A stretch of 29,914 nucleotides of DNA from positions 1 to 29,914 of the forward strand of contig DKYJ01000018.1 in assembly GCA_002493305.1 (NCBI GenBank), given 5' to 3'. Both the position numbers and the translations under genes were made by a program. The stretch comes from Clostridiales bacterium UBA7103. Its GTDB lineage: Bacteria; Bacillota; Clostridia; Oscillospirales; Oscillospiraceae. The notes beneath the pieces were generated by a model. The model worked only from the letters and a program-made list of their open reading frames with translations, was not told the origin of the DNA and ran no database searches. How positions within the stretch are numbered: position 1 is the first letter of the stretch; each line of letters opens with the position of its first letter. Shown in pieces: positions 6,874 to 16,011 of this stretch.

Positions 6874-8097
6874 TCAGCCAAGGACGACCTTGTTGAAGTT
6901 CTTTTTGCCGCGCTTGAGGACAACGCCCTCTTTAAGCTCAGCCTCTGTGAAGGTCTTTGCGATGTCGTTTATTTTCACATCGTCCGCCGAGACGCCGCCC
7001 TGCTGCACATTGCGCCGTGCGTCGCCCTTGCTCTGGCAGAGACCGGACTTTACAAGCAGCGTCAGAATATCCGCCGCGCCGTCAACAAGCTCATCGGCGG
7101 TGATGACGGTGGTGGGCATATCGGCGCTGTCCCCGCCGCCACTGAAGAGGGCGCGGGCAGAGGCTTCGGCCTTTTTAGCCTCCTCCTCGCCGTGGACAAG
7201 GCTTGTCAGCTCATAGGCCAAGATCTCCTTGGCGCGGTTGAGCTGGCCGCCCTCCCATGTGGACATCTCGTCTATCTGCTCAAGGGGCAGGAAAGTCAGC
7301 ATACGGATGCACTTGAGCACGTCGCTGTCGGCAACATTGCGCCAATACTGATAAAACTCATACGGACTTGTCTTGTTCGGGTCGAGCCACACGGCGTTGC
7401 CGGCGGTTTTGCCCATTTTTTTGCCCTGAGAGTCCGTGAGCAGGGTGATAGTCATGGCGTGGGCGTCCTTACCCAGCTTGCGGCGGATAAGCTCAGTACC
7501 ACCGAGCATATTGCTCCACTGGTCGTCCCCGCCGAACTGCATATTGCAGTCATAGTGCTGGAACAGATAGTAGAAGTCATAGCTCTGCATGATCATATAG
7601 TTAAACTCAAAGAAGCTTAGGCCCTTTTCCATGCGCTGCTTATAACACTCGGCACGAAGCATGTTGTTCACCGAGAAGCACGCGCCCACCTCGCGCAGTA
7701 GGTTTACATAATTTAGTTCCAGCAGCCAGTCGGCATTGTTGACCATCAGCGCCTTGTCCGGCCCGAACTCGATAAAGCGCTCCATCTGGCGCTTAAAGCA
7801 CTCGGCGTTATGCTCAATATCCTCGCGGGTAAGCATCTTGCGCATGTCGGTTCTGCCGGAGGGGTCGCCTATCATGGTGGTGCCGCCGCCGATAAGTGCA
7901 ATAGGTGTGTTGCCCGCCATCTGAAGGCGCTTCATCAGCGTCAGCGCCATGAAATGCCCGGCTGTCAGGCTGTCGGCGGTGCAGTCAAAGCCTATATAGA
8001 ACTTTGCCTTGCCGTTGTTGATAAGCTCTCTTATCTCCTGCTCATTCGTCACCTGGGCGATAAGGCCGCGGGCTACCAGCTCTTCATAAATTCCCAT
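6874..8097 (-). CDS. tyrS: Tyrosyl-tRNA synthetase
   Basis: The 407-residue class I synthetase charges tRNA-Tyr. The catalytic fold is clear: YIGFDCTADS at 34-43, GDPSGRTDMR at 78-87, the tyrosine pocket region with Y167, Q171 and D174, GGDDQW at 189-194, and the KMSKS-type loop as KMGKT at 227-231. The C-terminus is an S4 RNA-binding domain ending in RGKKNFNKVVLG. The HIGH motif is degenerate: at 45-48 it reads TAGH, so the first histidine is threonine. I think related Clostridia share this form, so it does not by itself imply loss of function. There is no room for a T-box leader, since the previous gene ends 11 bases upstream. The gene closes the long operon, just before the terminator. Confidence 0.97.
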   Translation of the reverse strand: MGIYEELVARGLIAQVTNEQEIRELINNGKAKFYIGFDCTADSLTAGHFMALTLMKRLQMAGNTPIALIGGGTTMIGDPSGRTDMRKMLTREDIEHNAECFKRQMERFIEFGPDKALMVNNADWLLELNYVNLLREVGACFSVNNMLRAECYKQRMEKGLSFFEFNYMIMQSYDFYYLFQHYDCNMQFGGDDQWSNMLGGTELIRRKLGKDAHAMTITLLTDSQGKKMGKTAGNAVWLDPNKTSPYEFYQYWRNVADSDVLKCIRMLTFLPLEQIDEMSTWEGGQLNRAKEILAYELTSLVHGEEEAKKAEASARALFSGGGDSADMPTTVITADELVDGAADILTLLVKSGLCQSKGDARRNVQQGGVSADDVKINDIAKTFTEAELKEGVVLKRGKKNFNKVVLG

Positions 8098-8108
8098 TTT
8101 GATTTCCC

Positions 8109-8516
8109 TTAATCCTCTCTGTTTCCTATTATCATCTGCTCGGCAAGCTCCGCCCCGTAGGCGATAAGCTCCTTGCAGGGCTTGCCCGCCGCTTTTAGCT
8201 CAAGGCAGCGCAGGCAGCCGAAATTATCCTTGAACATTGCTGCGCTCTGCTTTGCAAGCGCGGCGATCCTGACCTTGGCCTGAGCGTCGTCCGCGTCATT
8301 AAAAGGCAGCGCCGCGCCGATCGCAAGCACCGCGCCGGACAGAGCACCGCAGACCTCTCCGCAGCGCATACCGCCGCCGAAGCCCGCGCTTAGGGCAAGA
8401 GCCGTCTTATCGTCTATCCCTGTATAATCCCCGCAGGCGCACAGCACACTCTGTGCGCAGTTGAAGCCCGCGTCATGTATCTCAAGAGCCTTTTCTTTAA
8501 TATCCATAGCTTTCAC
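8109..8516 (-). CDS. C_GCAxxG_C_C family protein (putative redox-active)
   Basis: A 135-residue protein of the C_GCAxxG_C_C family, small cysteine-rich proteins found in anaerobes and thought to be redox active or metal binding. The signature is present: NCAQSVL at 19-25, GFGGGMRCGEVCGALSG at 45-61, the late pair C101 and C104 (CLRC), and C114. This gives seven or more cysteines in a cytoplasmic protein with no signal peptide. The start is GTG 8516, which overlaps the TGA of the upstream gene (GTGA) and has AAGGT a few bases ahead. An ATG three codons later is possible. It lies between a ketopantoate-reductase-like gene and tyrS. The family call is strong, but no reaction has been assigned to it. 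Confidence 0.9.
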   Translation of the reverse strand: MKAMDIKEKALEIHDAGFNCAQSVLCACGDYTGIDDKTALALSAGFGGGMRCGEVCGALSGAVLAIGAALPFNDADDAQAKVRIAALAKQSAAMFKDNFGCLRCLELKAAGKPCKELIAYGAELAEQMIIGNRED

Positions 8517-9457
8517 TTTTTTACCTTATCATAATTTGCCTGAATACAGCTTATCGCAAGAGTGAGCGCCTTGTTTGTCGGCGTCGGCACGCCAACAAGC
8601 TCACCATAGCGGCAGACCGCGCCGTTGAGATGCAGGATCTCAGTCTGACGCTGCTTAAAAACATCCTGCGCCATGGAGGGATAATAGTCGGCAAAGCCGC
8701 CCTGGAGCCGGGGCAGCTCCTCCTCCATCTCCTGATGCAGCTCGCCCACGCCCAGTGCCGCCGCCACGTCATTGGCCTCTTTCCAGACCTTAAGGACAAG
8801 CTCCCTGCCGCTGTCGTTTGAAAGCACCTCGCCCACCTTCAGACCCATAAGGGCGGAAACAGTGTTATAGCCGCTGTTTGCAATGGTTTTCTTCCAGATA
8901 AAGCGCATTATCTCCGGCTCATATTTTGTCTGGCAGCCGCCTTTTATAAAGCACTTCTCAAGCTTGAGCCCGGCCTCGCGGAGATACTCAGTCTCCTTAA
9001 CGGGGCCAAAGCGCATGACAACGCCGCTCTCAGGTCTTGCGACGCAGGCGCCGGGCGCGGACAGCTCCGTGCCGATCTGCCCGAAGCCGCAGAGTATCCT
9101 GTCCTCAGGAACGTAGTTTTTCAGCACATAGTCATTGTCTAACCCGTTTTGCAGAGAGACGACAACCGTATGCTCATCAAGGCAGTTCATCACCGATGGC
9201 ATGATGCTCTCGGTCTGAGTGGCCTTGACCATGATGATAACATAGTCCATCACGCCTATCTGCGCGGCGTCCTCCGCGCAGTTAAAACCTGTGAGCTGCT
9301 TTTCCTCGCCGAACTGGGTAAAGCTCAGGCCATTTGCGGCAATGGCGTCCATATGGGCCTTGTATTTATCCACAAGGTACATATCCGCTCCGCCCATTTT
9401 CAGATACGCGGCAAAAACACTGCCAGCCGCGCCGCTGCCGATCATCGCAATTTTCAT
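8513..9457 (-). CDS. Ketopantoate reductase family (PanE/ApbA-type) oxidoreductase
   Basis: A 314-residue NAD(P)H-dependent enzyme of the 2-dehydropantoate 2-reductase family, which makes pantoate for coenzyme A. The dinucleotide motif GSGAAG is at 7-12. The expected active-site lysine and asparagine regions are VKATQTE at 77-83 (K78) and SLQNGLDN at 101-108 (N104). The second domain has WKKTIANSGYNTVSALMG and the substrate-side YPSMAQDVFKQRQTEI. The ATG at 9457 overlaps the recN stop as ATGA. This start is better than the in-frame upstream codon at 9475, because it gives the typical MKIAMIGSG beginning. No other pantothenate gene is nearby, and family members act on other 2-keto acids too, so the exact substrate is open. 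Confidence 0.85.
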   Translation of the reverse strand: MKIAMIGSGAAGSVFAAYLKMGGADMYLVDKYKAHMDAIAANGLSFTQFGEEKQLTGFNCAEDAAQIGVMDYVIIMVKATQTESIMPSVMNCLDEHTVVVSLQNGLDNDYVLKNYVPEDRILCGFGQIGTELSAPGACVARPESGVVMRFGPVKETEYLREAGLKLEKCFIKGGCQTKYEPEIMRFIWKKTIANSGYNTVSALMGLKVGEVLSNDSGRELVLKVWKEANDVAAALGVGELHQEMEEELPRLQGGFADYYPSMAQDVFKQRQTEILHLNGAVCRYGELVGVPTPTNKALTLAISCIQANYDKVKK

Positions 9458-11145
9458 AAGTTCCCCGTCCCGCATAAGTTTTTGAATTTTTCCGCCGCTT
9501 CAAGCTGTTCTTCGGCTGAAAGCAGCGTGGTTTCGGTTATATTTTCTCCCCCATGGAGGCGGGCAAGCTCTCTGCGCCTGCCGTCTCTGTCGAGGGCATT
9601 GACCTGGGTATAGGTTTTTCCACCCCGTTCCTCCTTGACGATACGGTAATGGCTGTCCGCCATGGCGGCGATCTGAGGCAGATGCGTCACGCAGAGCACC
9701 TGCTTGCCGAGGGAGACTGTATACAGCTTCTCCCCCACCCGCTGGGCGGCTATACCGGATACGCCAGTGTCTATCTCGTCAAAAATCATCGTTCCTACAC
9801 TGTCGCTCTCGGCAAAGACATTTTTCATTGCCAGCATTATACGGCTCAACTCGCCGCCGGAGGCGATCTTGCTTATTCTGCCAAGCTCCGCCCCGGCATT
9901 TGCCGACATCAGAAAGCGCAGCTCCTCCGCGCCGTTTGCGTCAAAGCCTACGCCGCCCACGCCGCTGAATTCTACCGCGAAGCGCACCGAGGGCATATTG
10001 AGCTCCTTCAGTTCACTGACTATGCGCCCTTCAAGCTCCTTTGCCGCCTTTTTCCGCTTTGCGCTTAGCCTATCAGCCGCGTCTGCGCAGCGCTTCTCCT
10101 GGGCGGCAAGCTGCTTACTCAGCTTTTGCAGGCGCTCATCGGAGCAGTCAATATCCTCAAGCTTTTCCCGGCACTCGTCTAAAAGCTCCGCCATAGAGTC
10201 CGCGTCCCGGTTAAACTTCCGCTCAAGGCGGGATATCTCTCTAAGGCGGCTTTCAAGCCTGTCATACTCCTCCGGGGAGAAATCAAGCCCGTCCATATAA
10301 TCTCTAAGCTGCTCCGCCGCATCTGAAAGGGAAAAGGCCGCGTCGTTTATGTTCTTTGCTGCGGTTTCAAGTTCCGGGGCGTAAGCGGCAGCCCGCTGGG
10401 CGTAGTAAGCGGCGTTCTGGCTCTGCGTGACGGCGTTGTCATCGTCCTCATACAGGGCGGCCATCGCCTGTCTCACAGCCTCGCTGAGTTTCTCATAATT
10501 GCGCAGCAGATCACGCCGGTTAGACAGCTCTTCCTTCTCGCCGGGGTGGATATCCGCCTTTTCCAGCTCCTCTATCTGATAACGCAGGCTGTCGCTGAGG
10601 CGTTCCCGCTCCATCGCGTCCATATCAAGGTCGGCGATCTCTTTTTTTATCTTCTTATACAGGGAGTATTCCTCCCGAAAAGCCGAAAGTTCGTTGTCCG
10701 CAGCGCCGAAAGCGTCCAGATATTCCCCGTGCAGCCGCTCGTCCATGAGCCTACGCCCGTCGTTCTGCCCGTGGATATCCACCAGCAGGGCAGACAGCTC
10801 CTTGAGCTGAGCGGCAGAGACCGGCGTGCCGCAGACGCGGCAGGCGCTTTTCCCGTCGCTCCCCACACGGCGCTGCAGAATCAGCTCGTCCTCGGCCTCA
10901 ATGTCGTTCTCTGCAAGCCAGTCCTCCACACCGCAACGCTCGAACACGGCGGTAACAAGGCCCCTTTCAGCGCCGGAACGCACAAGCTCACGACTGACCC
11001 GCTCGCCGAGGACTGCGCCGATAGAGTCTATCACAATGGATTTACCCGCGCCCGTCTCGCCGGTGAGCACATTCAGCCCCTCCGAGAAGCATATATCCGC
11101 CTTTTCTATTACGGCGATATTTTCAATATGCAGCTCTTTCAGCAT
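9454..11145 (-). CDS. recN: DNA repair protein RecN
   Basis: A 563-residue SMC-like ATPase that acts early in double-strand break repair by holding and tethering DNA. The Walker A is GETGAGKS at 29-36, followed by DIHGQND at 123-129, typical of RecN. A long coiled-coil region covers about 155-375, the ABC signature is SGGELSRIM at 429-437, and the Walker B is MIFDEID at 453-459. Length matches the family. In Bacillus and many Clostridia recN follows argR, as here with a 14-base gap. Its stop overlaps the next start, so translation is coupled. Confidence 0.97.
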   Translation of the reverse strand: MLKELHIENIAVIEKADICFSEGLNVLTGETGAGKSIVIDSIGAVLGERVSRELVRSGAERGLVTAVFERCGVEDWLAENDIEAEDELILQRRVGSDGKSACRVCGTPVSAAQLKELSALLVDIHGQNDGRRLMDERLHGEYLDAFGAADNELSAFREEYSLYKKIKKEIADLDMDAMERERLSDSLRYQIEELEKADIHPGEKEELSNRRDLLRNYEKLSEAVRQAMAALYEDDDNAVTQSQNAAYYAQRAAAYAPELETAAKNINDAAFSLSDAAEQLRDYMDGLDFSPEEYDRLESRLREISRLERKFNRDADSMAELLDECREKLEDIDCSDERLQKLSKQLAAQEKRCADAADRLSAKRKKAAKELEGRIVSELKELNMPSVRFAVEFSGVGGVGFDANGAEELRFLMSANAGAELGRISKIASGGELSRIMLAMKNVFAESDSVGTMIFDEIDTGVSGIAAQRVGEKLYTVSLGKQVLCVTHLPQIAAMADSHYRIVKEERGGKTYTQVNALDRDGRRRELARLHGGENITETTLLSAEEQLEAAEKFKNLCGTGNL

Positions 11146-11159
11146 AGTCTTTCGACCTC

Positions 11160-11609
11160 TTAAAAAATCTGTTCTATCCTATGGTAAAGATCCATGGCGG
11201 CGGCATTGTCCCGCAGGGCGAGAAAGGCCGTGTCGTCACCGGCGAGAGTTCCCACCAGACCGTTTATGTTCATGCTGTCAAAAGCGGAGCAGGCGGCCGA
11301 GGCAAGCCCCGGCAGAGTCTTGATGATAAGGAGATTCTGGGCGTAATCATAAGAGATCACACACTCTCTCAGTATCTTTTTGAGGCGCTGCTCGTAATCG
11401 TCGCTGTTGTTCTTTGCAGGCTCTACATAGCGATAGTTTCCGTTTGGCCCCAGCTCCTTCACGAGTCGCATATCCCGCAGATCTCTTGAAAGAGTGGCCT
11501 GTGTGCTCTTTACTCCTCGCTCGCTCAATGCCTTGAGGAGCTGTCCCTGCGTTTCAATATCCTGCTCAGCAATGATTTGGGAAATCATGCTCTGTCTATC
11601 AGGCTTCAC
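11160..11609 (-). CDS. argR: Arginine repressor
   Basis: A 149-residue hexameric regulator that binds DNA with arginine as co-repressor and controls arginine synthesis and catabolism. Residues 3-55 form the winged helix domain, with QGQLLKALSERGVKSTQATL and SRDLRDMRLVK. The C-terminal domain has NINGLVGTLAGDDTAFLAL, containing the GT.AGDDT arginine-binding loop. The start is GTG 11609, preceded by a GGGAGGGAG ribosome site. Its position between nadK and recN follows the conserved Clostridia order. No arginine-biosynthesis gene is present in the window, so it acts elsewhere. I found no complete ARG box in front of this operon. Confidence 0.96.
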   Translation of the reverse strand: MKPDRQSMISQIIAEQDIETQGQLLKALSERGVKSTQATLSRDLRDMRLVKELGPNGNYRYVEPAKNNSDDYEQRLKKILRECVISYDYAQNLLIIKTLPGLASAACSAFDSMNINGLVGTLAGDDTAFLALRDNAAAMDLYHRIEQIF

Positions 11610-11621
11610 GCTCTCCCTCCC

Positions 11622-12467
11622 TTAACTCAATTTATCGTAAGCCGCTTCAAAAAAGCTTTTTAGCTCAAGATCCACCATCAGCGTCTCATGCTCGGCTCGG
11701 CTGACCTCCAGCACATCGCCGCCGGAAAGATCCGCCGCCCACTTCCCGTCAACGGAGAGATATGCCCTTCGGCCGCGCAGATGCCCGGCAGTGACCTTTA
11801 CGACCCTGTTTCCACTGAGGACAAAGCTTCTCGCGCCGATAGCGTGGGGGCAGATGGGGCTGATGATAATATTCTGGGCATCAGGCTCCACAATCGGGCC
11901 GCCTGCTGACATTGAATAGCCCGTTGAGCCGGTAGGCGTGGCGAGAATGATACCGTCGCCCGAAAAGCTGGTGATCTTTCCGCTTTCGCAGGCAGCGCTG
12001 AGGCGGATACAATCGCCATAGCCGTGGATGACCGCATCATTAAGGGCAAAATGACTGCAAACAGTCACCCCGTCCCGGATAAGGCGGACTTTGAGCATCA
12101 TTCTGCGGCTGACGGCATACCCACCGTGAGCCACCTTCTTGAGCAGGTCTATCCGCTCCGGCTCGAGGGTGGACATAAAGCCCTTTGTACCCAGATTCAG
12201 GCCGAGGATAGGCATGGGCTGATGGTGCAGGCGTCGGGCAACCTCAAGGATAGTGCCGTCCCCGCCGATAACGAGCACCATATCGCAGCGCGCAGCCTCG
12301 TCCTCCAGCACCCGCTCATCAATATCCATTGGGATAACACCCGACTCTCCCTCGCTGAAAACCGGGCATATTACGGTATTGACGCCTTCTGCTTCCAGCA
12401 GAGCCGCCGCTTTCTTTGTTATTTCCAGTCCCGTATCTCTAAAGGGGTTGGGGCAAATTGCGATCAT
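11622..12467 (-). CDS. nadK: NAD kinase
   Basis: A 281-residue enzyme that phosphorylates NAD to NADP, the only route to NADP in most bacteria. Characteristic motifs are VIGGDGTIL at 66-74, LGLNLGTKGFMSTLEP near 88-103 and the nucleotide-binding stretch TPTGSTGYSMSAGGPIVEP in the C-terminal beta domain. The length is normal for bacteria. The ATG lies two bases after the tlyA stop, with AAAGG inside the tlyA end as ribosome site, indicating translational coupling. The tlyA-nadK-argR-recN order is common in Clostridia. An NADPH supply role fits the neighbouring isoprenoid genes only loosely. Confidence 0.96.
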   Translation of the reverse strand: MIAICPNPFRDTGLEITKKAAALLEAEGVNTVICPVFSEGESGVIPMDIDERVLEDEAARCDMVLVIGGDGTILEVARRLHHQPMPILGLNLGTKGFMSTLEPERIDLLKKVAHGGYAVSRRMMLKVRLIRDGVTVCSHFALNDAVIHGYGDCIRLSAACESGKITSFSGDGIILATPTGSTGYSMSAGGPIVEPDAQNIIISPICPHAIGARSFVLSGNRVVKVTAGHLRGRRAYLSVDGKWAADLSGGDVLEVSRAEHETLMVDLELKSFFEAAYDKLS

Positions 12468-12469
12468 AT

Positions 12470-13273
12470 TCAGCCGCCTTTCAGCGCTTCATGGGAGGCG
12501 GTGACCACCGCCTCCGGGTCAATTTCCGACCCGGGAAAATCCCCGTTCTTCATATAACAAATGTATTCTATATTCCCCTCAGGGCCTTTTATGGGAGAAT
12601 AATCCAGCCCCATAACGCTAAGCCCCACTTCTCCGGCAAAGCCAAGGACAGAGTTAATGACCGACAAATGGACGGCCGGATCCCGCACAACGCCCTTTTT
12701 GCCAACTTCTTCCCTGCCGGCCTCAAACTGAGGCTTAATAAGACATACGATATCCGCGTCGCTTTTGAGCCGGCCAATGACCGCCGGGAGAACCAGCTTC
12801 ACAGAAATGAAGGACACATCCATTACAGCCATGTCGCAAAGCTCCGGGATCTGTTCATCGGTAATATAACGCAGGTTCGTACGCTCAAGGTTTATAACTC
12901 TCTCGTCATTTCTCAGCTTCCACGCGAGCTGGCCGTAGCCCACATCAACAGCGTAGACCTTAGCAGCGCCATGCTGCAAAAGCACATCGGTAAACCCACC
13001 TGTGGACGCGCCGCAGTCGATGCAGGTTTTGCCCGCGGGCTCCACCGGAAAGACCTTCAGCGCTTTATCAAGCTTATAGCCTCCCCGGCTGACAAAGGGC
13101 AGGGCCCCGCCATGGACTTCTATCTTCGCGTCGGGAGCAATGGGCGTCCCCGGCTTATCCGAGCGCTGGCCGTTAACGAAAACATTGCCGCTCATGATAA
13201 GCGCCTTCGCCCGCTCCCGGCTCTCGGCATAGCCCTGTTCAAATACAAGCTGGTCAAGCCTTTGCCTCTTCAT
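12470..13273 (-). CDS. tlyA: TlyA-family rRNA 2'-O-methyltransferase
   Basis: A 267-residue protein with an N-terminal S4 RNA-binding domain (about 3-62: RLDQLVFEQGYAESRERAK and SGNVFVNG) joined to an FtsJ-type methyltransferase domain, whose SAM motif is CIDCGASTGGFTDVLLQHGA near 88-107. The conserved VMDVSFISVKLVLP lies near 152-165. In mycobacteria, TlyA methylates 16S and 23S rRNA at cytidine 2'-O; in Clostridia this homologue is usually annotated as hemolysin-like, a historical name. An AGGAGAGAAC ribosome site precedes the ATG. The first codons overlap the end of dxs by 20 bases. This is the standard operon position. Confidence 0.95.
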   Translation of the reverse strand: MKRQRLDQLVFEQGYAESRERAKALIMSGNVFVNGQRSDKPGTPIAPDAKIEVHGGALPFVSRGGYKLDKALKVFPVEPAGKTCIDCGASTGGFTDVLLQHGAAKVYAVDVGYGQLAWKLRNDERVINLERTNLRYITDEQIPELCDMAVMDVSFISVKLVLPAVIGRLKSDADIVCLIKPQFEAGREEVGKKGVVRDPAVHLSVINSVLGFAGEVGLSVMGLDYSPIKGPEGNIEYICYMKNGDFPGSEIDPEAVVTASHEALKGG

Positions 13274-15110
13274 GTTCTCTCCTGATAATTTTCTCAGCCG
13301 CAGACACTATCGCGGCAGCGTCTATGCCCATGTCCCGCATCAGCGCGGCTCTCCCGCCCTGAGCGACAATGCCTTCACCGAGGTTGAGCAAAGCTGTCCT
13401 GGGCGCAACGCCCCGGCTCGCGGCGGCGGCAAGGATGATCCTCCCCGCGCATCCCACCTCACACACTTCCTCAGCGACAACAAGTCTTCCTGTCTTTTTA
13501 AGGGAGGCGAGGGTCAGCTCAAAGCTGTTGGGACGTAGCCTGCCGAGCTTTATAACTTCCGCGCTGACGCCCTTTTCCTCAAGCAGCGCCGCTGCGGTTA
13601 CTGCCTCATTTATCATTGTGCCGTATGTAACGATAGTTACATCGGTGCCTTTTTTTATTATGCACTCCTCATCGGTACACGAACCCTTATACTCCCCCTC
13701 GCCGCCTCTGGGATAGCGGACGGCAACGGGGCCATCAGTCTCATATAGGGCCTTTTGGAGCATATCCTCCAGTTCTCTGAAGCTTGCCGGGCAGTAGATA
13801 CTCATATTGGGCACAGATGTGAGGTAGGCCACATCAAAAATGCCGTGATGCGTCTCCCCGTCACTGCCAACGATACCCGCTCTGTCTATGCAGAACACCG
13901 CGTGGAGCTTTTGCAGGGACACATCATGGATAAGCATATCATAGCCTCGCTGGAGGAAACTCGAATATACTGCGAAAACGGGCAGTGCTCCCTGCTTTGC
14001 CATACCTGCGGCAAGAGCCACCGAATGCCCTTCAGCAATGCCCGCATCAACAAAGCGGTCTGGGAAAGCCTTTGCAAACTGCTCAAGCCCCGTGCCTGAG
14101 CACATGGCAGCTGTAATGGCACAGATGCGCCCGTCCTTTTCGGCAAGACGGCAGAGGGTCTGGCCGAACCTGTCGGAAAAGCTCTCGCTCCCGGGGTCTA
14201 TCTCCCCTGTGACGGGGTCAAAGCTGCCAACGCCGTGGTAACGCTCAGGGTGCTCCTCCGCATAGGCGCAGCCCTTGCCTTTTTTTGTCAGCACATGGAC
14301 GATGACAGGCTCCCGCATCTCCTTTGCCCAGCGGATAACCGTCTCCAGCTTTTCCACATCATGCCCGTCCACCGGGCCCATATAGTTGAGGCCCATGGCG
14401 CTGAACATATTTCCGGGCAGCAGCCGGGATTTGAACCATTCTTTTATCCTGTGGTTAAAGGCATAAAGCCTGGGCACGGCACTGAACACAGAGCGGTACC
14501 AGCGCTTAAAGCTGATATAGCTTGAGCGCACACGGAGCTTCTGCAAAACCTGTGCCGTTCCGCCCACGTTCACATCAATAGACATATGGTTATCATTCAA
14601 TATAACAACCATAGGCTCTGCACTTGCCGCGGCCGCGGCAAGCCCCTCGTACGAAAGCCCACCGGTCAAAGCCCCGTCACCTATGAGAGCGACAACATCG
14701 TAATCCCCACCGGCCAAAGTTCTGGCCTTGGCCATACCCAGCGCAACGGACACAGAGTTGGACGCGTGCCCGGCGATGAATGCGTCATCATCGCTCTCCC
14801 TGGGCTTCGGGAAGCCTGAAATGCCCTCATAGCAGCGGAGCGTAGAGAATTTATCCCTCCGCCCAGTGATGAGCTTATGGCTGTAACACTGGTGTCCCAC
14901 ATCGAACACCAGCCTGTCCTTCGCCGTGTCATACACTCTGTGCAGGGCGACTGTAAGCTCCACCGTGCCAAGGTTGGAGGCCAGATGTCCCCCGGTTTTG
15001 GACACAGTGTCAATAATAGTCTCCCGCAGCTCCGCGCAAAGCTTGTCTATCTCGTCAGTATTGAGTTTTTTTACATCATTTGAACAGTTTATCTTCTCTA
15101 ATATGCTCAA
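13254..15110 (-). CDS. dxs: 1-deoxy-D-xylulose-5-phosphate synthase
   Basis: A 618-residue thiamine-diphosphate enzyme that joins pyruvate and glyceraldehyde 3-phosphate, the entry step of the MEP isoprenoid pathway. The first domain has GGHLASNLG at 40-48 (H42), GHQCYSHKLITGR at 72-84 (H73), and the thiamine-diphosphate motif GDGALTGG at 144-151 with LNDNHMSID at 171-179. The transketolase-like domain has VDAGIAEGHSVALAAG, which carries the catalytic glutamate, plus DRAGIVGSDGETHHG, diagnostic for DXS. The C-terminal domain is complete. Start is TTG 15110 with GGGG upstream; the MSILEKIN beginning is normal for DXS. It follows ispA by 29 bases, so precursor and polyprenyl synthesis are linked. 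Confidence 0.97.
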   Translation of the reverse strand: MSILEKINCSNDVKKLNTDEIDKLCAELRETIIDTVSKTGGHLASNLGTVELTVALHRVYDTAKDRLVFDVGHQCYSHKLITGRRDKFSTLRCYEGISGFPKPRESDDDAFIAGHASNSVSVALGMAKARTLAGGDYDVVALIGDGALTGGLSYEGLAAAAASAEPMVVILNDNHMSIDVNVGGTAQVLQKLRVRSSYISFKRWYRSVFSAVPRLYAFNHRIKEWFKSRLLPGNMFSAMGLNYMGPVDGHDVEKLETVIRWAKEMREPVIVHVLTKKGKGCAYAEEHPERYHGVGSFDPVTGEIDPGSESFSDRFGQTLCRLAEKDGRICAITAAMCSGTGLEQFAKAFPDRFVDAGIAEGHSVALAAGMAKQGALPVFAVYSSFLQRGYDMLIHDVSLQKLHAVFCIDRAGIVGSDGETHHGIFDVAYLTSVPNMSIYCPASFRELEDMLQKALYETDGPVAVRYPRGGEGEYKGSCTDEECIIKKGTDVTIVTYGTMINEAVTAAALLEEKGVSAEVIKLGRLRPNSFELTLASLKKTGRLVVAEEVCEVGCAGRIILAAAASRGVAPRTALLNLGEGIVAQGGRAALMRDMGIDAAAIVSAAEKIIRREHEEAKA

Positions 15111-15139
15111 AATAGCCCCGTTCTGACCGCGAATATAGT

Positions 15140-16009
15140 TTACATAATTCTATTTGCAAGAGAGTCAGCCAAAGTGCAGAGGAAGTCTGTATCCTCAAAG
15201 GCTCCCTTCAAAGCGGTCTTGGCGTACTGGGTGAGACGCCGGATCATATCCGCGCACTTGTCCTTACCCAGAAGCGCCATATAAGTATTTTTATTTTCCT
15301 GTTTATCCGAGCCCACAGGCTTGCCCAGCACCTCATTTGTGCTGAGAACGTCCAGCATGTCGTCCCTGATCTGGAACGCCGCGCCGATAGCCGCGCCGTA
15401 CTGCATGGCGGCCTCCATCATGGCCTCATTTCCGCCGCCGGCAGCAACGCCCATGCGGCAGGCGGCAGTGAGCAGCGCCCCGGTCTTACGGCTGTTTATT
15501 TCGTTGAGCTCATCCTCGGTGAGCTTTTTCCCCTCGCCAAGCATGTCAAGATATTGGCCGCCGCACATCCCGTCAAGCCCTACTCCGTCCGCCAGGCACT
15601 CGGCGCAGAGCGCTCTGCGCCCCGCTGGGAGCTTGCTGCGCAGAATGGTGCCGAAGGCCTCCGCCTGCAAAGCATCTCCCGCCAGAGTCGCGGTGCACTC
15701 GCCGTAGACCACATGGTTCGTAGGCTTTCCCCTGCGCAGCTCGTCATTGTCCATGCAGGGCAGATCATCATGAATAAGGCTGTATGTGTGCAGCATTTCA
15801 ATGGCGCAGGCGGCGGGCAGCGCCGCCTCCACATCGCCGCCGCTGATCCGGCAAAACTCGAGCACCAGCATTGGGCGGATACGCTTGCCTCCGGCAAGGA
15901 GGCTGTATCTCATAGAGTCGGCCAGACCCTTGATGGGATAGTCCTCATCGGTCTTGAAATAAGCATCGAGCGCCGCGTCTATTTTGGCTTTGTATTCTCT
16001 ATCAGTCAT
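15140..16009 (-). CDS. ispA: Farnesyl diphosphate (geranyl) synthase, IspA-type
   Basis: A 289-residue prenyl transferase that condenses isopentenyl and dimethylallyl diphosphate to geranyl and farnesyl diphosphate. It has GGKRIRP at 40-46, the first Asp-rich motif DDLPCMDND at 81-89, the following RRGKPTNH, and the second motif FQIRDDMLD at 212-220. The start is ATG 16009, because GGAG lies seven bases upstream; an in-frame codon at 16042 would add eleven unlike residues (MLPICS...) and has no site. The 149 bases upstream hold inverted repeats, one of which can cover this ribosome site. The product length (C15) is the usual assignment, but C10-C20 chain length cannot be settled by eye. Confidence 0.95.
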   Translation of the reverse strand: MTDREYKAKIDAALDAYFKTDEDYPIKGLADSMRYSLLAGGKRIRPMLVLEFCRISGGDVEAALPAACAIEMLHTYSLIHDDLPCMDNDELRRGKPTNHVVYGECTATLAGDALQAEAFGTILRSKLPAGRRALCAECLADGVGLDGMCGGQYLDMLGEGKKLTEDELNEINSRKTGALLTAACRMGVAAGGGNEAMMEAAMQYGAAIGAAFQIRDDMLDVLSTNEVLGKPVGSDKQENKNTYMALLGKDKCADMIRRLTQYAKTALKGAFEDTDFLCTLADSLANRIM

Positions 16010-16011
16010 AC

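Noticed and set aside
8098..8108. T-box leader for tyrS
   Set aside because: Only 11 bases separate tyrS from the upstream gene, so no T-box can fit there. The operon leader also shows no T-box sequence.
12458..13285. Open frame of 275 residues on the + strand opposite tlyA
   Set aside because: It is antisense to a clear conserved gene and has no family motif.
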